A stretch of 64,000 bases of DNA from positions 744,001-808,000 of the forward strand of contig NC_020829.1 of the NCBI RefSeq assembly GCF_000349845.1. The letters are read 5' to 3'. This stretch comes from Pseudomonas sp. ATCC 13867 (GTDB lineage Bacteria; Pseudomonadota; Gammaproteobacteria; Pseudomonadales; Pseudomonadaceae). Numbering within the stretch: the stretch's first letter is position 1; each line of letters starts with the position of its first letter. Under the pieces are notes generated by a model. The model saw only the letters and a list, made by a program, of their open reading frames with translations. It ran no database searches and was not told the origin of the DNA. The position numbers and the translations under genes are program-made. Shown here one piece after another: positions 35,702 to 45,106 of the stretch.

Positions 35702-36376
35702 TCAGGCCTCGCGTTCCTCCTGCCCTTCGCGTCCGGGGCCGAGGATGAAGATGCGGTACGCCGCGACCGTCACCAGCAACTGGAAGAAGCCGCTGGCCGA
35801 GTGCAGCAGCACGCCCAGCCCAGGGGACGCCTGACCGACCTGGGTGATCCAGCCTTCGGCCAGCCAGACCGGCGCGAGGATCACCAGCGCTGTGATGAGC
35901 AGCAGGAAGAAGTGCCCGGTGGTCAGGCGGAAGCTCTCGCGCATGGCGTCGATGGGCGAGTTCCCGCGTTGCACCAGGAGAAACTCGGAGAAGGCCATCT
36001 TGATCATGAAGAAGATGCCCGGCAGCACATACAGCGTCAGGCCGACCAGGATCAGCAGCGAGCTCAGCGCCGAAAGCAGGGCGAAGGCCGGCCACAGCCG
36101 CAGCGCCGCGTTCCACAGCTCGCGGACGCCGCGTTCACGGCCCTCGCCACAGTCGATCAGGAAGAGGATCAGGCTGGCGGTGTACAGCGGATAGAACACC
36201 AGCCCGGCGGCCATGCCCCAGGGAGCGAAGTTCTGCGAGTCGGTGGCGACGTCGATCTGCTGCTGGACCAGCGTTTCCACGATGATCCACGGCAGGCACA
36301 GCGGTAGCAGCGTGCCGATGTGACGGGTGAAGAAGAACCAGGTATCGCGCAGGACGGAGATGGGATTCATCGGCAT
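35702..36376 (-). CDS. YciC-like integral membrane protein
   Basis: About 224 aa from ATG 36376; ATG 36370 or the longer 36415 are also in frame and none has a clear Shine-Dalgarno. About five to six membrane segments, with MPMNPISVLRDTWFFFTRH at the start. GLTLYVLPGIFFMIKMAFSE and NSPIDAMRESFRLTTGHFF are typical of UPF0259/glycerophosphoryl-diester-phosphodiesterase-membrane-like proteins. Function unknown. Confidence 0.75.
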   Translation of the reverse strand: MPMNPISVLRDTWFFFTRHIGTLLPLCLPWIIVETLVQQQIDVATDSQNFAPWGMAAGLVFYPLYTASLILFLIDCGEGRERGVRELWNAALRLWPAFALLSALSSLLILVGLTLYVLPGIFFMIKMAFSEFLLVQRGNSPIDAMRESFRLTTGHFFLLLITALVILAPVWLAEGWITQVGQASPGLGVLLHSASGFFQLLVTVAAYRIFILGPGREGQEEREA

Positions 36377-36513
36377 GGTAGACGGATCGAAGGGCCTCGA
36401 CTCTAACTTAAGCAAACCTTCAGTTGAAGGTAGGACATTTCAGTCACTGGAACTTGTTTTTTAGCGTCCCGATCCAATCTTCCGTTGCACACCCCGCTCA
36501 CTCGAGGCTCGCC

Positions 36514-37227
36514 ATGAATTCCGAAGAGCAATCCCTGATCGATGGCCTGTTCGTCCGCCTGCGCGACGCCGAGGCGCAGACAGCGCCGCGCGATGCCCAG
36601 GCCGAGGCGCAGATCAACCGGCACCTGGTGCGGCAGCCGGCGGCGCCGTACTACATGGCCCAGGCGATGCTGATCCAGGAAGCGGCGATCAAGCGCCTGG
36701 ACCAGCGCGTCAAGGAGCTTGAGGCCCAGGCCAGGGAGAGGCGTCCGAGCAGCGGCGGCTTCCTCGCCGGTCTGTTCGGCGGCGGCCAGGGCCAGGAGCC
36801 GCGCCCGGCGCAAGCGCAGCAACGCCCGGACGGCTGGGGGCAGACGCGCTTCTCGCAGCCCGGCGGCAGCGCCAGTTACGCCAGCAACCCCAATGACTTC
36901 CGGCCGGCCCAGGCCGCGTCCCAGGGCGGCGGCTTCATGCGCGGAGCCCTGCAGACCGCCGCCGGCGTGGCCGGCGGGGTGATGGTGGCGGACCTGCTGA
37001 CCAGTATGTTCCACCACAGCCAGCCGCAGGAAATCGTCGAGGTGATCCAGGAGCAGCCGGTGCAGCCGGAACCTTCGAACTTCGATGACTCGCCAGGAGA
37101 CGATACCTTCGCCGACGGCGACCGCTATGCCGACAATGGCTTCAACGATGCGAATTACGACGACAGAGGCAGCTTCGGCGACGACTCGGGCTTCTTCGGC
37201 GACGACGACAGCGACCTGTTCAGCTGA
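36514..37227 (+). CDS. DUF2076 protein
   Basis: 237 aa from ATG 36514. N-terminal helical coiled-coil-like region (~1-85: NSEEQSLIDGLFVRLRDAE; YYMAQAMLIQEAAIKRLDQR), a Gly/Gln/Pro-rich linker, a short hydrophobic patch GALQTAAGVAGGVMVADLLTSMF (~150-172, split in family alignments) and an Asp/Phe/Gly-rich acidic tail. This order defines DUF2076, called periplasmic ligand-binding sensor in some databases without direct proof; no signal peptide is visible. Confidence 0.8.
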   Translation: MNSEEQSLIDGLFVRLRDAEAQTAPRDAQAEAQINRHLVRQPAAPYYMAQAMLIQEAAIKRLDQRVKELEAQARERRPSSGGFLAGLFGGGQGQEPRPAQAQQRPDGWGQTRFSQPGGSASYASNPNDFRPAQAASQGGGFMRGALQTAAGVAGGVMVADLLTSMFHHSQPQEIVEVIQEQPVQPEPSNFDDSPGDDTFADGDRYADNGFNDANYDDRGSFGDDSGFFGDDDSDLFS

Positions 37228-37320
37228 CCCGACCGCCTGCTCATCCCGTCCGCCGGGACTGGCGGGGGCCGCGCGCTGTGCCGATAATGCGCCCCCGCTG
37301 TTCGAGTCCCGGAGCCACCG

Positions 37321-37797
37321 TTGAAGACCATCGCCCTGTTCGCCGACGTGCAGAACCTCTACTACACCGTGCGTCAGGCCTACGGCTGCCACTTCAACTA
37401 CGCCGCCCTGTGGGCCGAGCTGAGTGCCCAGGGCACCATCGTCCAGGCCTACGCCTACGCCATCGAGCGGGGCGATGCCAGGCAGCAGCAGTTCCAGCAG
37501 ATCCTGCGCAACCTCGGCTTCACCGTGCGGCTCAAGCCCTACATCCAGCGCGCCGATGGCTCGGCCAAGGGCGACTGGGACGTGGGTATCACCATCGATA
37601 TCCTCGACGCCGCGCCCAAGGTGGATGAAATCGTCCTGGCTTCCGGTGACGGCGACTTCGACCTGCTGCTCGAACGCGTCCGTGCCGGCGGCACCGACGC
37701 CACCGCCTATGGCGTACCCGGTCTCACCGCCCAGGCGCTGATCCGCGCCGCCAGCCGCTACGTGCCCATCGACGGCCCGCTGCTGCTGCGTCACTGA
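37321..37797 (+). CDS. NYN-domain (LabA/DUF88-like) putative ribonuclease
   Basis: 158 aa with a TTG start at 37321 (GGAG 10 bases before; GATAAT near 37282). PIN-like NYN fold: ALFADVQNLYYTV carries the first Asp and Asn, GDWDVGITIDI the second acidic cluster, LASGDGDFDLLLERV the third. These are the metal-binding acids of NYN nucleases. It lies 49 bases before rhlE on the same strand, so a link to RNA turnover is possible. Confidence 0.85.
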   Translation: MKTIALFADVQNLYYTVRQAYGCHFNYAALWAELSAQGTIVQAYAYAIERGDARQQQFQQILRNLGFTVRLKPYIQRADGSAKGDWDVGITIDILDAAPKVDEIVLASGDGDFDLLLERVRAGGTDATAYGVPGLTAQALIRAASRYVPIDGPLLLRH

Positions 37798-37846
37798 GCC
37801 CAGCGGCTACAATGCCGCCCATTCCCGACTTCTCTGCGAGCGCTCC

Positions 37847-39223
37847 ATGACCTTCGCCACCCTCGGCCTGATCGACCCTCTCCTGCGCGCCCTCGACGGG
37901 CTCGGCTACCAGAACCCGACGGCGGTCCAGGCCCAGGCCATCCCCGCGGTGCTCAAGGGTCGCGACCTGCTCGCCGCCGCCCAGACCGGCACCGGCAAGA
38001 CCGCCGGTTTCGCCCTGCCGCTGTTGCAGAAGCTGCTGCAGGAAGGCCCGCAGGTGGCCGCCAATTCCATCCGCGCGCTGGTGCTGGTGCCGACCCGCGA
38101 GCTGGCCGAGCAGGTGCACGAGAGCTTCCGCGCCTATGGCCAGCACGTGCCGCTGCGCACCGCCGTGGCGTATGGCGGGGTCAGCATCAACCCGCAGATG
38201 ATGAAGCTGCGCAAGGGCGTCGACGTGCTGGTGGCCACCCCCGGCCGCCTGCTCGACCTGTACCGGCAGAACGCCCTGAAATTCACCCAGTTGCAGGCCC
38301 TGGTGCTGGACGAAGCCGACCGCATGCTCGACCTCGGTTTCGCCCGCGAGCTGGACGAAGTCTTCGCCGCGCTGCCCAGGCGCCGGCAGACCCTGCTGTT
38401 CTCCGCGACCTTCTCCGACGCCATCCGCCAGATGGCCCGCACCCTGCTGCTCGACCCGCTGACCATCGACGTGGCGCCGCGCAACACGGCGGCGAAGACG
38501 GTGAAGCAGCACCTGCTCACCGTGGACAAGAAGCGCAAGGCCGAGCTGTTCCTGCACCTGCTGCGCGAGCAGGGCTGGCGCCAGGCGCTGGTGTTCGCCA
38601 AGACCCGCAAGGGCGTCGACGAACTGGTCGACCTGCTGCAGCGCGAAGGCATCCGCGCCGACTCGATCCACGGCGACAAGCCGCAGCCCTCGCGTCTGCG
38701 CGCCCTGGCGCGGTTCAAGGCCGGCGAGGTGGACTTCCTCGTCGCCACCGACGTCGCCGCGCGCGGCCTGGACATCGAGGAAATGCCGCTGGTGGTCAAC
38801 TTCGACCTGCCCATCGTCCCCGAGGATTACGTGCACCGCATCGGCCGGACCGGCCGCGCCGGTGCCAGCGGTCAGGCGATCTCGCTGGTCTGCGCCGATG
38901 AAGTGCAGCAGCTGGCGGCCATCGAGACGCTGATCGGCCAGACCCTGCAGCGCCAGGAAGAAGATGGCTTCGAGGCGGAGCACCGGGTGCCCGTCACCGC
39001 GCCCGGCGGCCAGGTGATGAAGAAGCCGAAGAAGCCCAAGCAACCCAAGGTGCCCGAGGGCAAGCCGGGCAAGGTCCATCTCGGCGCGCTGCTGGACGAC
39101 AAGCCGCAGGTCAAGGCGGTGCGCAAGGCGCCGGGCTTCGGCCTGGGCGGCAGCAGGCCGTCGGCCGGAAAACCCGGCGGCGCAGGCAAGCCGGCCGGGA
39201 AGAGGAAACCGGGCAACCGCTGA
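37847..39223 (+). CDS. rhlE: DEAD-box ATP-dependent RNA helicase RhlE
   Basis: 458 aa. Q-motif (F-G-I region and PTAVQAQAIP), motif I AAQTGTGKT (~44-52), Ia PTRELAEQ, II DEAD, III SAT, VI HRIGRTGRAG. After the two RecA domains (~1-380) comes a basic Lys/Pro/Gly-rich tail (~390-458) that binds RNA. It unwinds RNA duplexes in ribosome assembly and decay. TACAAT at 37807-37812 may be the -10 element. Confidence 0.92.
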   Translation: MTFATLGLIDPLLRALDGLGYQNPTAVQAQAIPAVLKGRDLLAAAQTGTGKTAGFALPLLQKLLQEGPQVAANSIRALVLVPTRELAEQVHESFRAYGQHVPLRTAVAYGGVSINPQMMKLRKGVDVLVATPGRLLDLYRQNALKFTQLQALVLDEADRMLDLGFARELDEVFAALPRRRQTLLFSATFSDAIRQMARTLLLDPLTIDVAPRNTAAKTVKQHLLTVDKKRKAELFLHLLREQGWRQALVFAKTRKGVDELVDLLQREGIRADSIHGDKPQPSRLRALARFKAGEVDFLVATDVAARGLDIEEMPLVVNFDLPIVPEDYVHRIGRTGRAGASGQAISLVCADEVQQLAAIETLIGQTLQRQEEDGFEAEHRVPVTAPGGQVMKKPKKPKQPKVPEGKPGKVHLGALLDDKPQVKAVRKAPGFGLGGSRPSAGKPGGAGKPAGKRKPGNR

Positions 39224-39265
39224 GCATTCTCACCGGTCGAAAGTGAGCGCCGGGAATCACCGTCA

Positions 39266-39357
39266 TTTGTAGGCGCTTGCCCGCGAACAACGCCGGCCTG
39301 GAATACCACGGGTCGCCGGGAGAATCCCTTCGCGAGCAAGCTCGCTTCTACGAGAAA
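39266..39357. repeat. REP pair after rhlE
   Basis: A diverged TTTGTAGGCGCTTGCCCGCG half (39266-39285) and an inverted CGCGAGCAAGCTCGCTTCTACG half (~39331-39353) flank a 45-base loop between the convergent rhlE and GNAT genes. Confidence 0.65.
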
Positions 39358-39382
39358 CCATCGCGCCCACGCCCCAATGGCT

Positions 39383-39988
39383 TCACAGCGGCCGCTGCAT
39401 GTAGCGGTGGCTGGCGACGCCGGGCAGTGTCGAGGGGCGCTCGACCTGCACGCTGAAGCCCAGGCGTTCGTAGAGCGCCTGGGCCCTGGGGTTGGCCACC
39501 GAGACATCCAGTGCCGCCATCGGCAGGCCGGCGTGGCGGCCGCAATGCAGGAAATGGTCGATCAACTGGCTGCCCAGTCCCTCGCCGCGCCGCTCGGGGG
39601 CGACGCCCAGGTGCGCCAGGTACAGCGTGCGCCGGGGCGGAGGGCAGATGATCCGCTCCAACTGCAGGCCACGCACCATCACGGCCGGCGAGGCGAGTCC
39701 GAAGTAGCCGAGGATCTGCCGGGTGGCCGCCAGCATGTAGCCCAGGTTCACCTCGCCGCCGAACGCCGTGCCGGCTGCCAGTACCTGGCCGTCCTGCTCG
39801 CCGACCCAGTGCTGGCGCCAGCCGAACTGGCCGCTGCCCTGGAGGAAGGCATGGCGCAGGAAATCCGTCGCGCTGCTGCGGCCGGGGCGGGCGAAGGCAT
39901 AGTCGAAGGCGTCGGGACCGGAGCTGTAGATCAACGGGATGGCGGCGTCGACATCGGTGGGGCGGGCGCGGCGGAAGGTCAGTGGCAT
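39383..39988 (-). CDS. GNAT-family N-acetyltransferase
   Basis: 201 aa. The acetyl-CoA pyrophosphate loop is in LAHLGVAPERRGEGLGSQLI (~120-139; motif A R-R-G-E-G-L-G), with LDVSVANPRAQALYERLGF as motif B. The substrate is unknown. Monocistronic, bordered by REP elements. Confidence 0.88.
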   Translation of the reverse strand: MPLTFRRARPTDVDAAIPLIYSSGPDAFDYAFARPGRSSATDFLRHAFLQGSGQFGWRQHWVGEQDGQVLAAGTAFGGEVNLGYMLAATRQILGYFGLASPAVMVRGLQLERIICPPPRRTLYLAHLGVAPERRGEGLGSQLIDHFLHCGRHAGLPMAALDVSVANPRAQALYERLGFSVQVERPSTLPGVASHRYMQRPL

Positions 39989-40047
39989 GCAGGCGACTCC
40001 AGAGTGGGAATCTGGAATCTAGCACTATCGTTCCAGTTGTGCGGCGC

Positions 40048-41289
40048 TCAGGCGCTTCTCTGCAGCCAGCGCAGGGCGCCGAGTCCGGCGGCGCGGCCGC
40101 TGGCGAAGCAGGCCGTGAGCAGGTAGCCGCCGGTGGGGGCTTCCCAGTCGAGCATTTCGCCCGCGCAGAACACGCCGGGCGCCGCCTTGAGCATCAGGGC
40201 TTGGTCCAGCGCTTCGAAGGTCACGCCGCCGGCGCTGCTGATGGCTTCGTCCAGCGGACGGGGGCGCACCACGGCCAGTGGCAGCGCCTTGATCAGCGCG
40301 GCGAGACGCTGCGGATCGGCATAGTCGGCGGCTGTGGACAACTCCCGCAGCAGCCCGGCGCGCACGCCGTCCAGGCCGAGGCGGCCGCGCAAGTGATTGG
40401 CCACGGACTTGGAGCCGCGTGGCTGGGCCACGGCCTTGGCCACCTGTTCCAGGCTGCGGTTGGGCAGCAGGTCGAGGGTCACCGTGGCGCTGCCGTGCTG
40501 CTCGATGCGCTCGCGGATGGCGGCGGACAGCGCGTAGACCAGGCTGCCCTCGATGCCGCCGGCGGTAACGACGAACTCGCCCTGGCGGGGTTCGCTGCCG
40601 GCCACGGACAGGGCCACCGGCTTGACCGGTGCGCCGGCGAACTTGTCGCGGAAGAATGCGCTCCAGCCCGCCACCTCGAAGCCGCAGTTGGCCGGGCGCA
40701 GCGGCGACACATCCACATCCCTGTCCCGCAGCAGCGGCACCCAGGCGCCGTCGGAGCCCAGACGCTGCCAACTGCCGCCACCCAGGGCGAGTACGGTGAC
40801 GTCGGCGCTGAGACTGCGGCGGCCTTCCGGGCTGTCGATCAGCAGCGCGCCATCGGCGTCCCAGCCCTGCCAGCGGTGACGGGTGTGGATGACCACGCCG
40901 GCGTCGCGCAGGCGCTTGAGCCAGGCGCGCAGCAGCGGCGCGGCCTTCATGTCGGTGGGGAAGACGCGGCCGGAGGTGCCGACGAAGGTGTCGATGCCCA
41001 GGCCGTGGATCCATTGGCACAGCGCCTGGTTGTCGAAGGCATCGATCAGCGGCGCCAGGCGCGCGGCGCGCCGCCCGTAGCGCGAGAGGAACGGCTCGCG
41101 CGTCTCCGAGTGGGTGATGTTCATGCCGCCCACGCCGGCCAGCAGGAACTTGCGTCCGACCGAGGGCATGGCGTCGAACAGCTCCACTTTGACGCCGGCG
41201 CCGGCCAGGACTTCGGCGGCCATCAGGCCGGCGGGGCCGCCGCCGATGACGATGGCGGTGCGGGAGGCAAGTGCGGGGATGTCGGTCAT
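40048..41289 (-). CDS. BaiN/HI0933-family NAD(P)/FAD flavoprotein (TIGR03862-like)
   Basis: 413 aa from ATG 41289. N-terminal FAD Rossmann motif IGGGPAGLMAAEVLAGAG (~15-32). The family marker GRKFLLAGVGGMNITHSE (~45-62), the middle insertion domain with SGRVFPTDMKAAPLL, and the C-terminal FAD contact CAGEMLDWEAPTGGYLL complete it. These are FAD-dependent reductases or dehydrogenases, mostly uncharacterised, related to BaiN and to tRNA-modifying Gid-like enzymes. Confidence 0.88.
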   Translation of the reverse strand: MTDIPALASRTAIVIGGGPAGLMAAEVLAGAGVKVELFDAMPSVGRKFLLAGVGGMNITHSETREPFLSRYGRRAARLAPLIDAFDNQALCQWIHGLGIDTFVGTSGRVFPTDMKAAPLLRAWLKRLRDAGVVIHTRHRWQGWDADGALLIDSPEGRRSLSADVTVLALGGGSWQRLGSDGAWVPLLRDRDVDVSPLRPANCGFEVAGWSAFFRDKFAGAPVKPVALSVAGSEPRQGEFVVTAGGIEGSLVYALSAAIRERIEQHGSATVTLDLLPNRSLEQVAKAVAQPRGSKSVANHLRGRLGLDGVRAGLLRELSTAADYADPQRLAALIKALPLAVVRPRPLDEAISSAGGVTFEALDQALMLKAAPGVFCAGEMLDWEAPTGGYLLTACFASGRAAGLGALRWLQRSA

Positions 41290-41640
41290 GGAGCGGCCAG
41301 GCAAGGGGGCGAACGGGGCGCAATTCTAGCGCAGCGGCCGGGCTTCCCGATTGAACATTTTCCAGCCAGTTCCGCCGGACGCCGCGGGCATCGGCGCTGC
41401 ATGCACTTTCCCGCAGCTTATCCACAGGCTGCTCCACCGTTGCCGTGGACAACCTGGGGCGCAGGGGCCGCGATCTCGGGAGTGCCTGTTACCCACGGGG
41501 CGGCTCGCCGCAGCGCTCTCGGATTCTCGGCGGGGAGCGATTGCGACAATTCCTACAGGGGATAGGGAGTGCGCCTGATTCTGGCGCATTTGTGAATCCG
41601 TCAGCATGCCGGCCTGTTGCAAATCCGGTCGTGTCTGTCG
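41290..41640. other. Intergenic region with a DnaA-box-like site
   Basis: No gene is seen in these 351 bases between divergent genes. TTATCCACA (41418-41426) is an exact DnaA-box consensus, with a weaker copy (GTGGACAA, ~41446) on the other strand about 20 bases on. The 3' half (41540-41640) is less GC-rich and should hold the promoter of the gene at 41641. Confidence 0.4.
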
Positions 41641-42141
41641 ATGAAAGTGCGTGATTATCTCCGTTCCCATGAGGCCCATCTGTGGGGCGAGGGCAGCGAT
41701 ACCCGAGTGCGTGTCAATGGCGTGGATATCGTCATTCGAAGCCTGCCCAGCCATGAAATCCGCGACCTGTTGAACGAGGCCGTGGCACATATGCTGGTGC
41801 GCCTGGAAAAGAACCTTCGGCAGTCGAAGCTGAAGTTCGAGCAGAAGCTGCTCGAACGCATTTCGTTGCAGGTGGCGCTGCATAACCTCTATGTGTACAC
41901 CAACTGGAGCCGCTTCCTGCCGCGCTACCTGGATTGCGCCGGCCCCCTGCGGGCCCAGGAACTGCTCAAGCATCATGTGCCGGAGCAGGTGCTGGGCGTC
42001 TGCGAGAAGGTCTTCGGCGTGGATGGCAGGCAGCGCGCGGCGGCCCTGCTGGGCTTCTCCGAGCACGAATGGGTGCGTTGGGAGCAGCAGCGCCTGCCCT
42101 CGCGCATGTGCACCAACAACTCGCGCTACCGGATGAGCTGA
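41641..42141 (+). CDS. Hypothetical protein, unrecognised
   Basis: 166 aa from ATG 41641; an in-frame TTG at 41617 is possible. I do not recognise a domain. It is mostly helical: RDLLNEAVAHMLVRLEKNLR and LKFEQKLLERISLQVALHN suggest amphipathic helices, and the C-terminus is basic (RWEQQRLPSRMCTN). No signal peptide or membrane segment. Codon use matches real Pseudomonas genes, so it is likely expressed. Its 3' end overlaps the convergent HDAC-family gene by 16 bases. Confidence 0.6.
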   Translation: MKVRDYLRSHEAHLWGEGSDTRVRVNGVDIVIRSLPSHEIRDLLNEAVAHMLVRLEKNLRQSKLKFEQKLLERISLQVALHNLYVYTNWSRFLPRYLDCAGPLRAQELLKHHVPEQVLGVCEKVFGVDGRQRAAALLGFSEHEWVRWEQQRLPSRMCTNNSRYRMS

Positions 42142-43049
42142 CGCTCCGCCGCGACCCGGCCGGCGCTGTGGTGCAGGATGCCGTGGCGCCTCGCCAGGGC
42201 CTGGCGGTCCTTGTCGTAGCCGCCGCCGATCACGCCCACCACCGGGATGTCGCTGGACAGGCAGCGGCGGATGACGTGCTCGTCGCGCGCCGCCAACCCC
42301 GCGTCGGTGAGTTGCAGGTAGCCCAGGGCGTCGTCCTTGTGCACGTCGACGCCGGCGTCGTAGAGCACGATGTCCGGCTGGTACAGCGGCAGCAGGTAGT
42401 CCAGTGCCTCTTCCACCACCTTCAGGTAACCGGCGTCGCCCAGGTGCAGCGGCAGGGGGATGTCCCAGTCGCTCTGGGCCTTGCGCGCCGGAAAGTTCTT
42501 CTCACAGTGCAATGACACCGTCACCGCGTCCGGCACGTTCTCCAGGATGCGCGCGGTGCCGTCGCCCTGGTGCACGTCGCAGTCGAAGATCAGCACGCGA
42601 TTGGCCTTGCCGCTTTCCAGCAGGTACAGGCTGATCACAGCCAGGTCGTTGAAGATGCAGAAGCCCGAGGCGTGGTCGTAATGCGCGTGATGGGTGCCGC
42701 CGGCCAGGTGGCAGGCCAGGCCGTGTTGCAATGCCAGTTCGGCGCTCAGTACCGAGCCGCCCACCGCGCGCACGGTGCGCCGGGCCAGCGCTTCGCTCCA
42801 GGGCAGGCCGAGGCGGCGCAGCTCCTCGCGGCTCATCTCACCGCCGCAGTAGCGTTCGATGTAGGCGCGGTCGTGGGCCAGGGCGAGGATCTCCACCGGG
42901 CAGAGTTCCGGGCGCAGCAGCGCGGTGTCGCAGGTCAGCCCGCTGTCCACCAGGTAGTCGCGCAGCAGGCGGAACTTCTCCATCGGGAAGCGGTGGTTGT
43001 CCGGGAAGGGCGGACTGTAGTCGTCGTGGTAGACCAGGGGCAGCGGCAT
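42126..43049 (-). CDS. Histone-deacetylase-family amidohydrolase (AcuC/AphA-like)
   Basis: 307 aa from ATG 43049; the frame stays open upstream but homology starts here. HDAC fold: GGTHHAHYDHASGFCIFND gives the paired catalytic His120/His121, and IFDCDVHQGDGT gives zinc ligands Asp158 and His160. YDAGVDVHKDD gives the third ligand and GGGYDKD closes the site. Members deacetylate acetylpolyamines, acetoin-related proteins or lysines. A polyamine or small-molecule substrate is likely in a bacterium. Confidence 0.9.
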   Translation of the reverse strand: MPLPLVYHDDYSPPFPDNHRFPMEKFRLLRDYLVDSGLTCDTALLRPELCPVEILALAHDRAYIERYCGGEMSREELRRLGLPWSEALARRTVRAVGGSVLSAELALQHGLACHLAGGTHHAHYDHASGFCIFNDLAVISLYLLESGKANRVLIFDCDVHQGDGTARILENVPDAVTVSLHCEKNFPARKAQSDWDIPLPLHLGDAGYLKVVEEALDYLLPLYQPDIVLYDAGVDVHKDDALGYLQLTDAGLAARDEHVIRRCLSSDIPVVGVIGGGYDKDRQALARRHGILHHSAGRVAAERQLIR

Positions 43050-43138
43050 GGCGTCGGCGGGGCGGGGGAGATGCGCGACAGGGTACGTCGCCGGAGGGCG
43101 CAGGCGAAAGGGCCGACAATGCGCCGGCCGTGTGCGCC

Positions 43139-44344
43139 TCAGCAGTCGGTGGAAACCGCTGCGTTGCGCTGGGCGCTGCGGCTGGCGGCCACCGAGACCG
43201 ACCACAGGAAGAAGCCGCCGATGGCCAGCAGGCTGCCGACCCAGCCCGGCGAGGTCCAGCCGTAGCCGGCCGCCAGGGCCAGGCCGCCGAGGTACGGGCC
43301 CAGCGCATTGGCGAAGTTGAACGCCGAGTGGTTCAGGGCCGCGGCGAGGCCCTGGGCGTCTTCGGCGACGTCCATCAGGCGGGTCTGCAGCACGGTGCCG
43401 AGGGCGCCGCCGAAGCCGACGAAGAACACGCAGAGCGAGATGGTCCAGATGTTCCCCGCAGTGAACGGGAAGATCGCCAGCACCACCGCGCTCCACACCA
43501 GCAGGCCGCCGGCGGTGGGCATCACGGCGCGGTCGGCGAGCACCGGGATGAACAGGTTGCCCAGGGTCATGCCGATGCCGAACACCGCCATCACCAGCGG
43601 CACGATGCTCGGCGACACGTGGGTCACCGCGCCGAGGATATCGGCCAGGTAGGTGTACACGGCGAACAGCCCGCCGAAGCCGATGGCGCCGATGCCCAGG
43701 GTCAGCCAGACCTGCCCGCGCCTGAGCGCGCCCAGCTCGCGCAGCGGACTGGAGTCCGGCTCGGCCGGTGAATGGGGCGCCAGCAGGCGCACACAGATCA
43801 TGGTCAGCACACCCAGCGCGGCCACCAGGGCGAAGCTCCAGCGCCAGCCCACGGCCTGGCTCAGCCAGTTGGCCAGCGGTACGCCGATGATGGTGGCGAC
43901 GGTGAGGCCGAGGAACATCCGCCCGACCGCCACGGTGCGCCGGTGCGGCGGCACGATGGAGGCGGCGACCAGCGCGGCGATGCCGAAGTAGGCGCCGTGG
44001 GGCAGGCCGCTGATGAAGCGGAACAGCAGCATCCAGTGGTAGGTCGGCGCCAGGGCGCTGAGGCCGTTGCCGACGGCGAACAGCGCCATCAGCAGCACCA
44101 GCAGGGTGCGCCGCGGCAGGCGCGCGCCGAGCACCGCCAGCAGCGGCGCGCCGACCACCACGCCCAGGGCGTAGGCACTGATCACGTGGCCGGCGGTCGG
44201 GGCGTCGATGCCCAGGGCCGGGGCGAAGTAGGGCAGCAGGCTCATGGTGGCGAATTCGGTGGTGCCGATGGCGAAGCCGCCGACGGCCAGCGCGAAAAGC
44301 ACCAGGGCCGGGCTGCGGTGCAGTCCGGGGGGGGAGGTGGTCAT
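43139..44344 (-). CDS. MFS transporter, AraJ/YdhP-type drug or sugar efflux
   Basis: 401 aa from ATG 44344 (AAGGACTCCCC upstream). Twelve membrane segments. TM1 has GGFAIGTTEFATMSLLPYFA, the hallmark of the DHA1 AraJ/PbuE group. The TM2-3 loop is GARLPRRTLLV, and motif C in TM5 is GLTVATIIGVPLANWLSQ. It probably exports arabinose-like sugars, nucleosides or drugs. Starts ~90 bases upstream of the HDAC-family start on the same strand. Confidence 0.88.
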   Translation of the reverse strand: MTTSPPGLHRSPALVLFALAVGGFAIGTTEFATMSLLPYFAPALGIDAPTAGHVISAYALGVVVGAPLLAVLGARLPRRTLLVLLMALFAVGNGLSALAPTYHWMLLFRFISGLPHGAYFGIAALVAASIVPPHRRTVAVGRMFLGLTVATIIGVPLANWLSQAVGWRWSFALVAALGVLTMICVRLLAPHSPAEPDSSPLRELGALRRGQVWLTLGIGAIGFGGLFAVYTYLADILGAVTHVSPSIVPLVMAVFGIGMTLGNLFIPVLADRAVMPTAGGLLVWSAVVLAIFPFTAGNIWTISLCVFFVGFGGALGTVLQTRLMDVAEDAQGLAAALNHSAFNFANALGPYLGGLALAAGYGWTSPGWVGSLLAIGGFFLWSVSVAASRSAQRNAAVSTDC

Positions 44345-44554
44345 GGGGAGTCCTTGGTCTTTTTCGAGGTGCGCCGTGGTGGCGCGGCTGTCTGCGCGGG
44401 GCACGGTCAAGGCAGTGACCGACAGCGAAGGTGCGATAAAAATACCAGAAGCGGGCGGCGCTGTGCTGAAACGATTGTGCGTTCCGGACGGGCTGCGTTC
44501 GCCAGATCTGCCTGCAGGTATCATGGACACCCTGACGAATCGAGAAGCCTTGCG

Positions 44555-45106
44555 ATGGACATCCCCAGCCTGACCACCGAACGGCTGCTGCTGCGGCCCT
44601 GGCGCGCCTATGACCTGCCGACGTTCGCCACGCTGAACGCCGACCCCGAGGTGATGCGGCACTTCCCCGCCTGCATGAGCCGCGAGGAGAGTGACCTGCT
44701 GGCCGCGCGCATCCTGCTGCATTTCGACGCGCACGGCTTTGGCCAGTGGGTCGTCGAGCGCCGCGAGGATGGCGCCTTCATCGGTGTGCTCGGGTTGCAG
44801 CATGTGTCCTTCGAAGCCGCCTTCACTCCGGCGGTGGAAATCGGCTGGCGCTTCAATACCGCCTATTGGCGCCAGGGCTATGGGCTGGAAGCGGCGCGGG
44901 CGGTACTGGATTTTGCCTTCGATTCGCTGGAGCTGGCGGAAGTGGTCGCCTTCACCGTGCCGGCCAACCTGCCGTCGCAGGGGCTGATGCAGCGCCTGGG
45001 CATGCGACGCGATGCGGCCGGCGACTTCGAACATCCACGCCTGCCGGAGGGGCATGCCTTGCGCCAGCATGTGCTGTACCGGATCAGCCGGGAAGATCAG
45101 GCATGA
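44555..45106 (+). CDS. GNAT-family (RimJ/RimL-type) N-acetyltransferase
   Basis: 183 aa from ATG 44555. Acetyltransf_3 pattern: LTTERLLLRPWRAYDLPTFA at the start, EIGWRFNTAYWRQGYGLEAA (~96-115) as the acetyl-CoA loop, and VPANLPSQGLMQRLGM as motif B. It overlaps the double-SagB gene by 4 bases (ATGA), so the two are translated together. Its role may be to modify the product or substrate of that oxidoreductase; this is inferred only from coupling. Confidence 0.9.
   Translation: MDIPSLTTERLLLRPWRAYDLPTFATLNADPEVMRHFPACMSREESDLLAARILLHFDAHGFGQWVVERREDGAFIGVLGLQHVSFEAAFTPAVEIGWRFNTAYWRQGYGLEAARAVLDFAFDSLELAEVVAFTVPANLPSQGLMQRLGMRRDAAGDFEHPRLPEGHALRQHVLYRISREDQA

Noticed and set aside
41418..41426. 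Replication origin signal from a DnaA box
   Set aside because: There is one exact box and one weak copy, with no box cluster, AT-rich unwinding region or dnaA/dnaN/gyrB neighbours.
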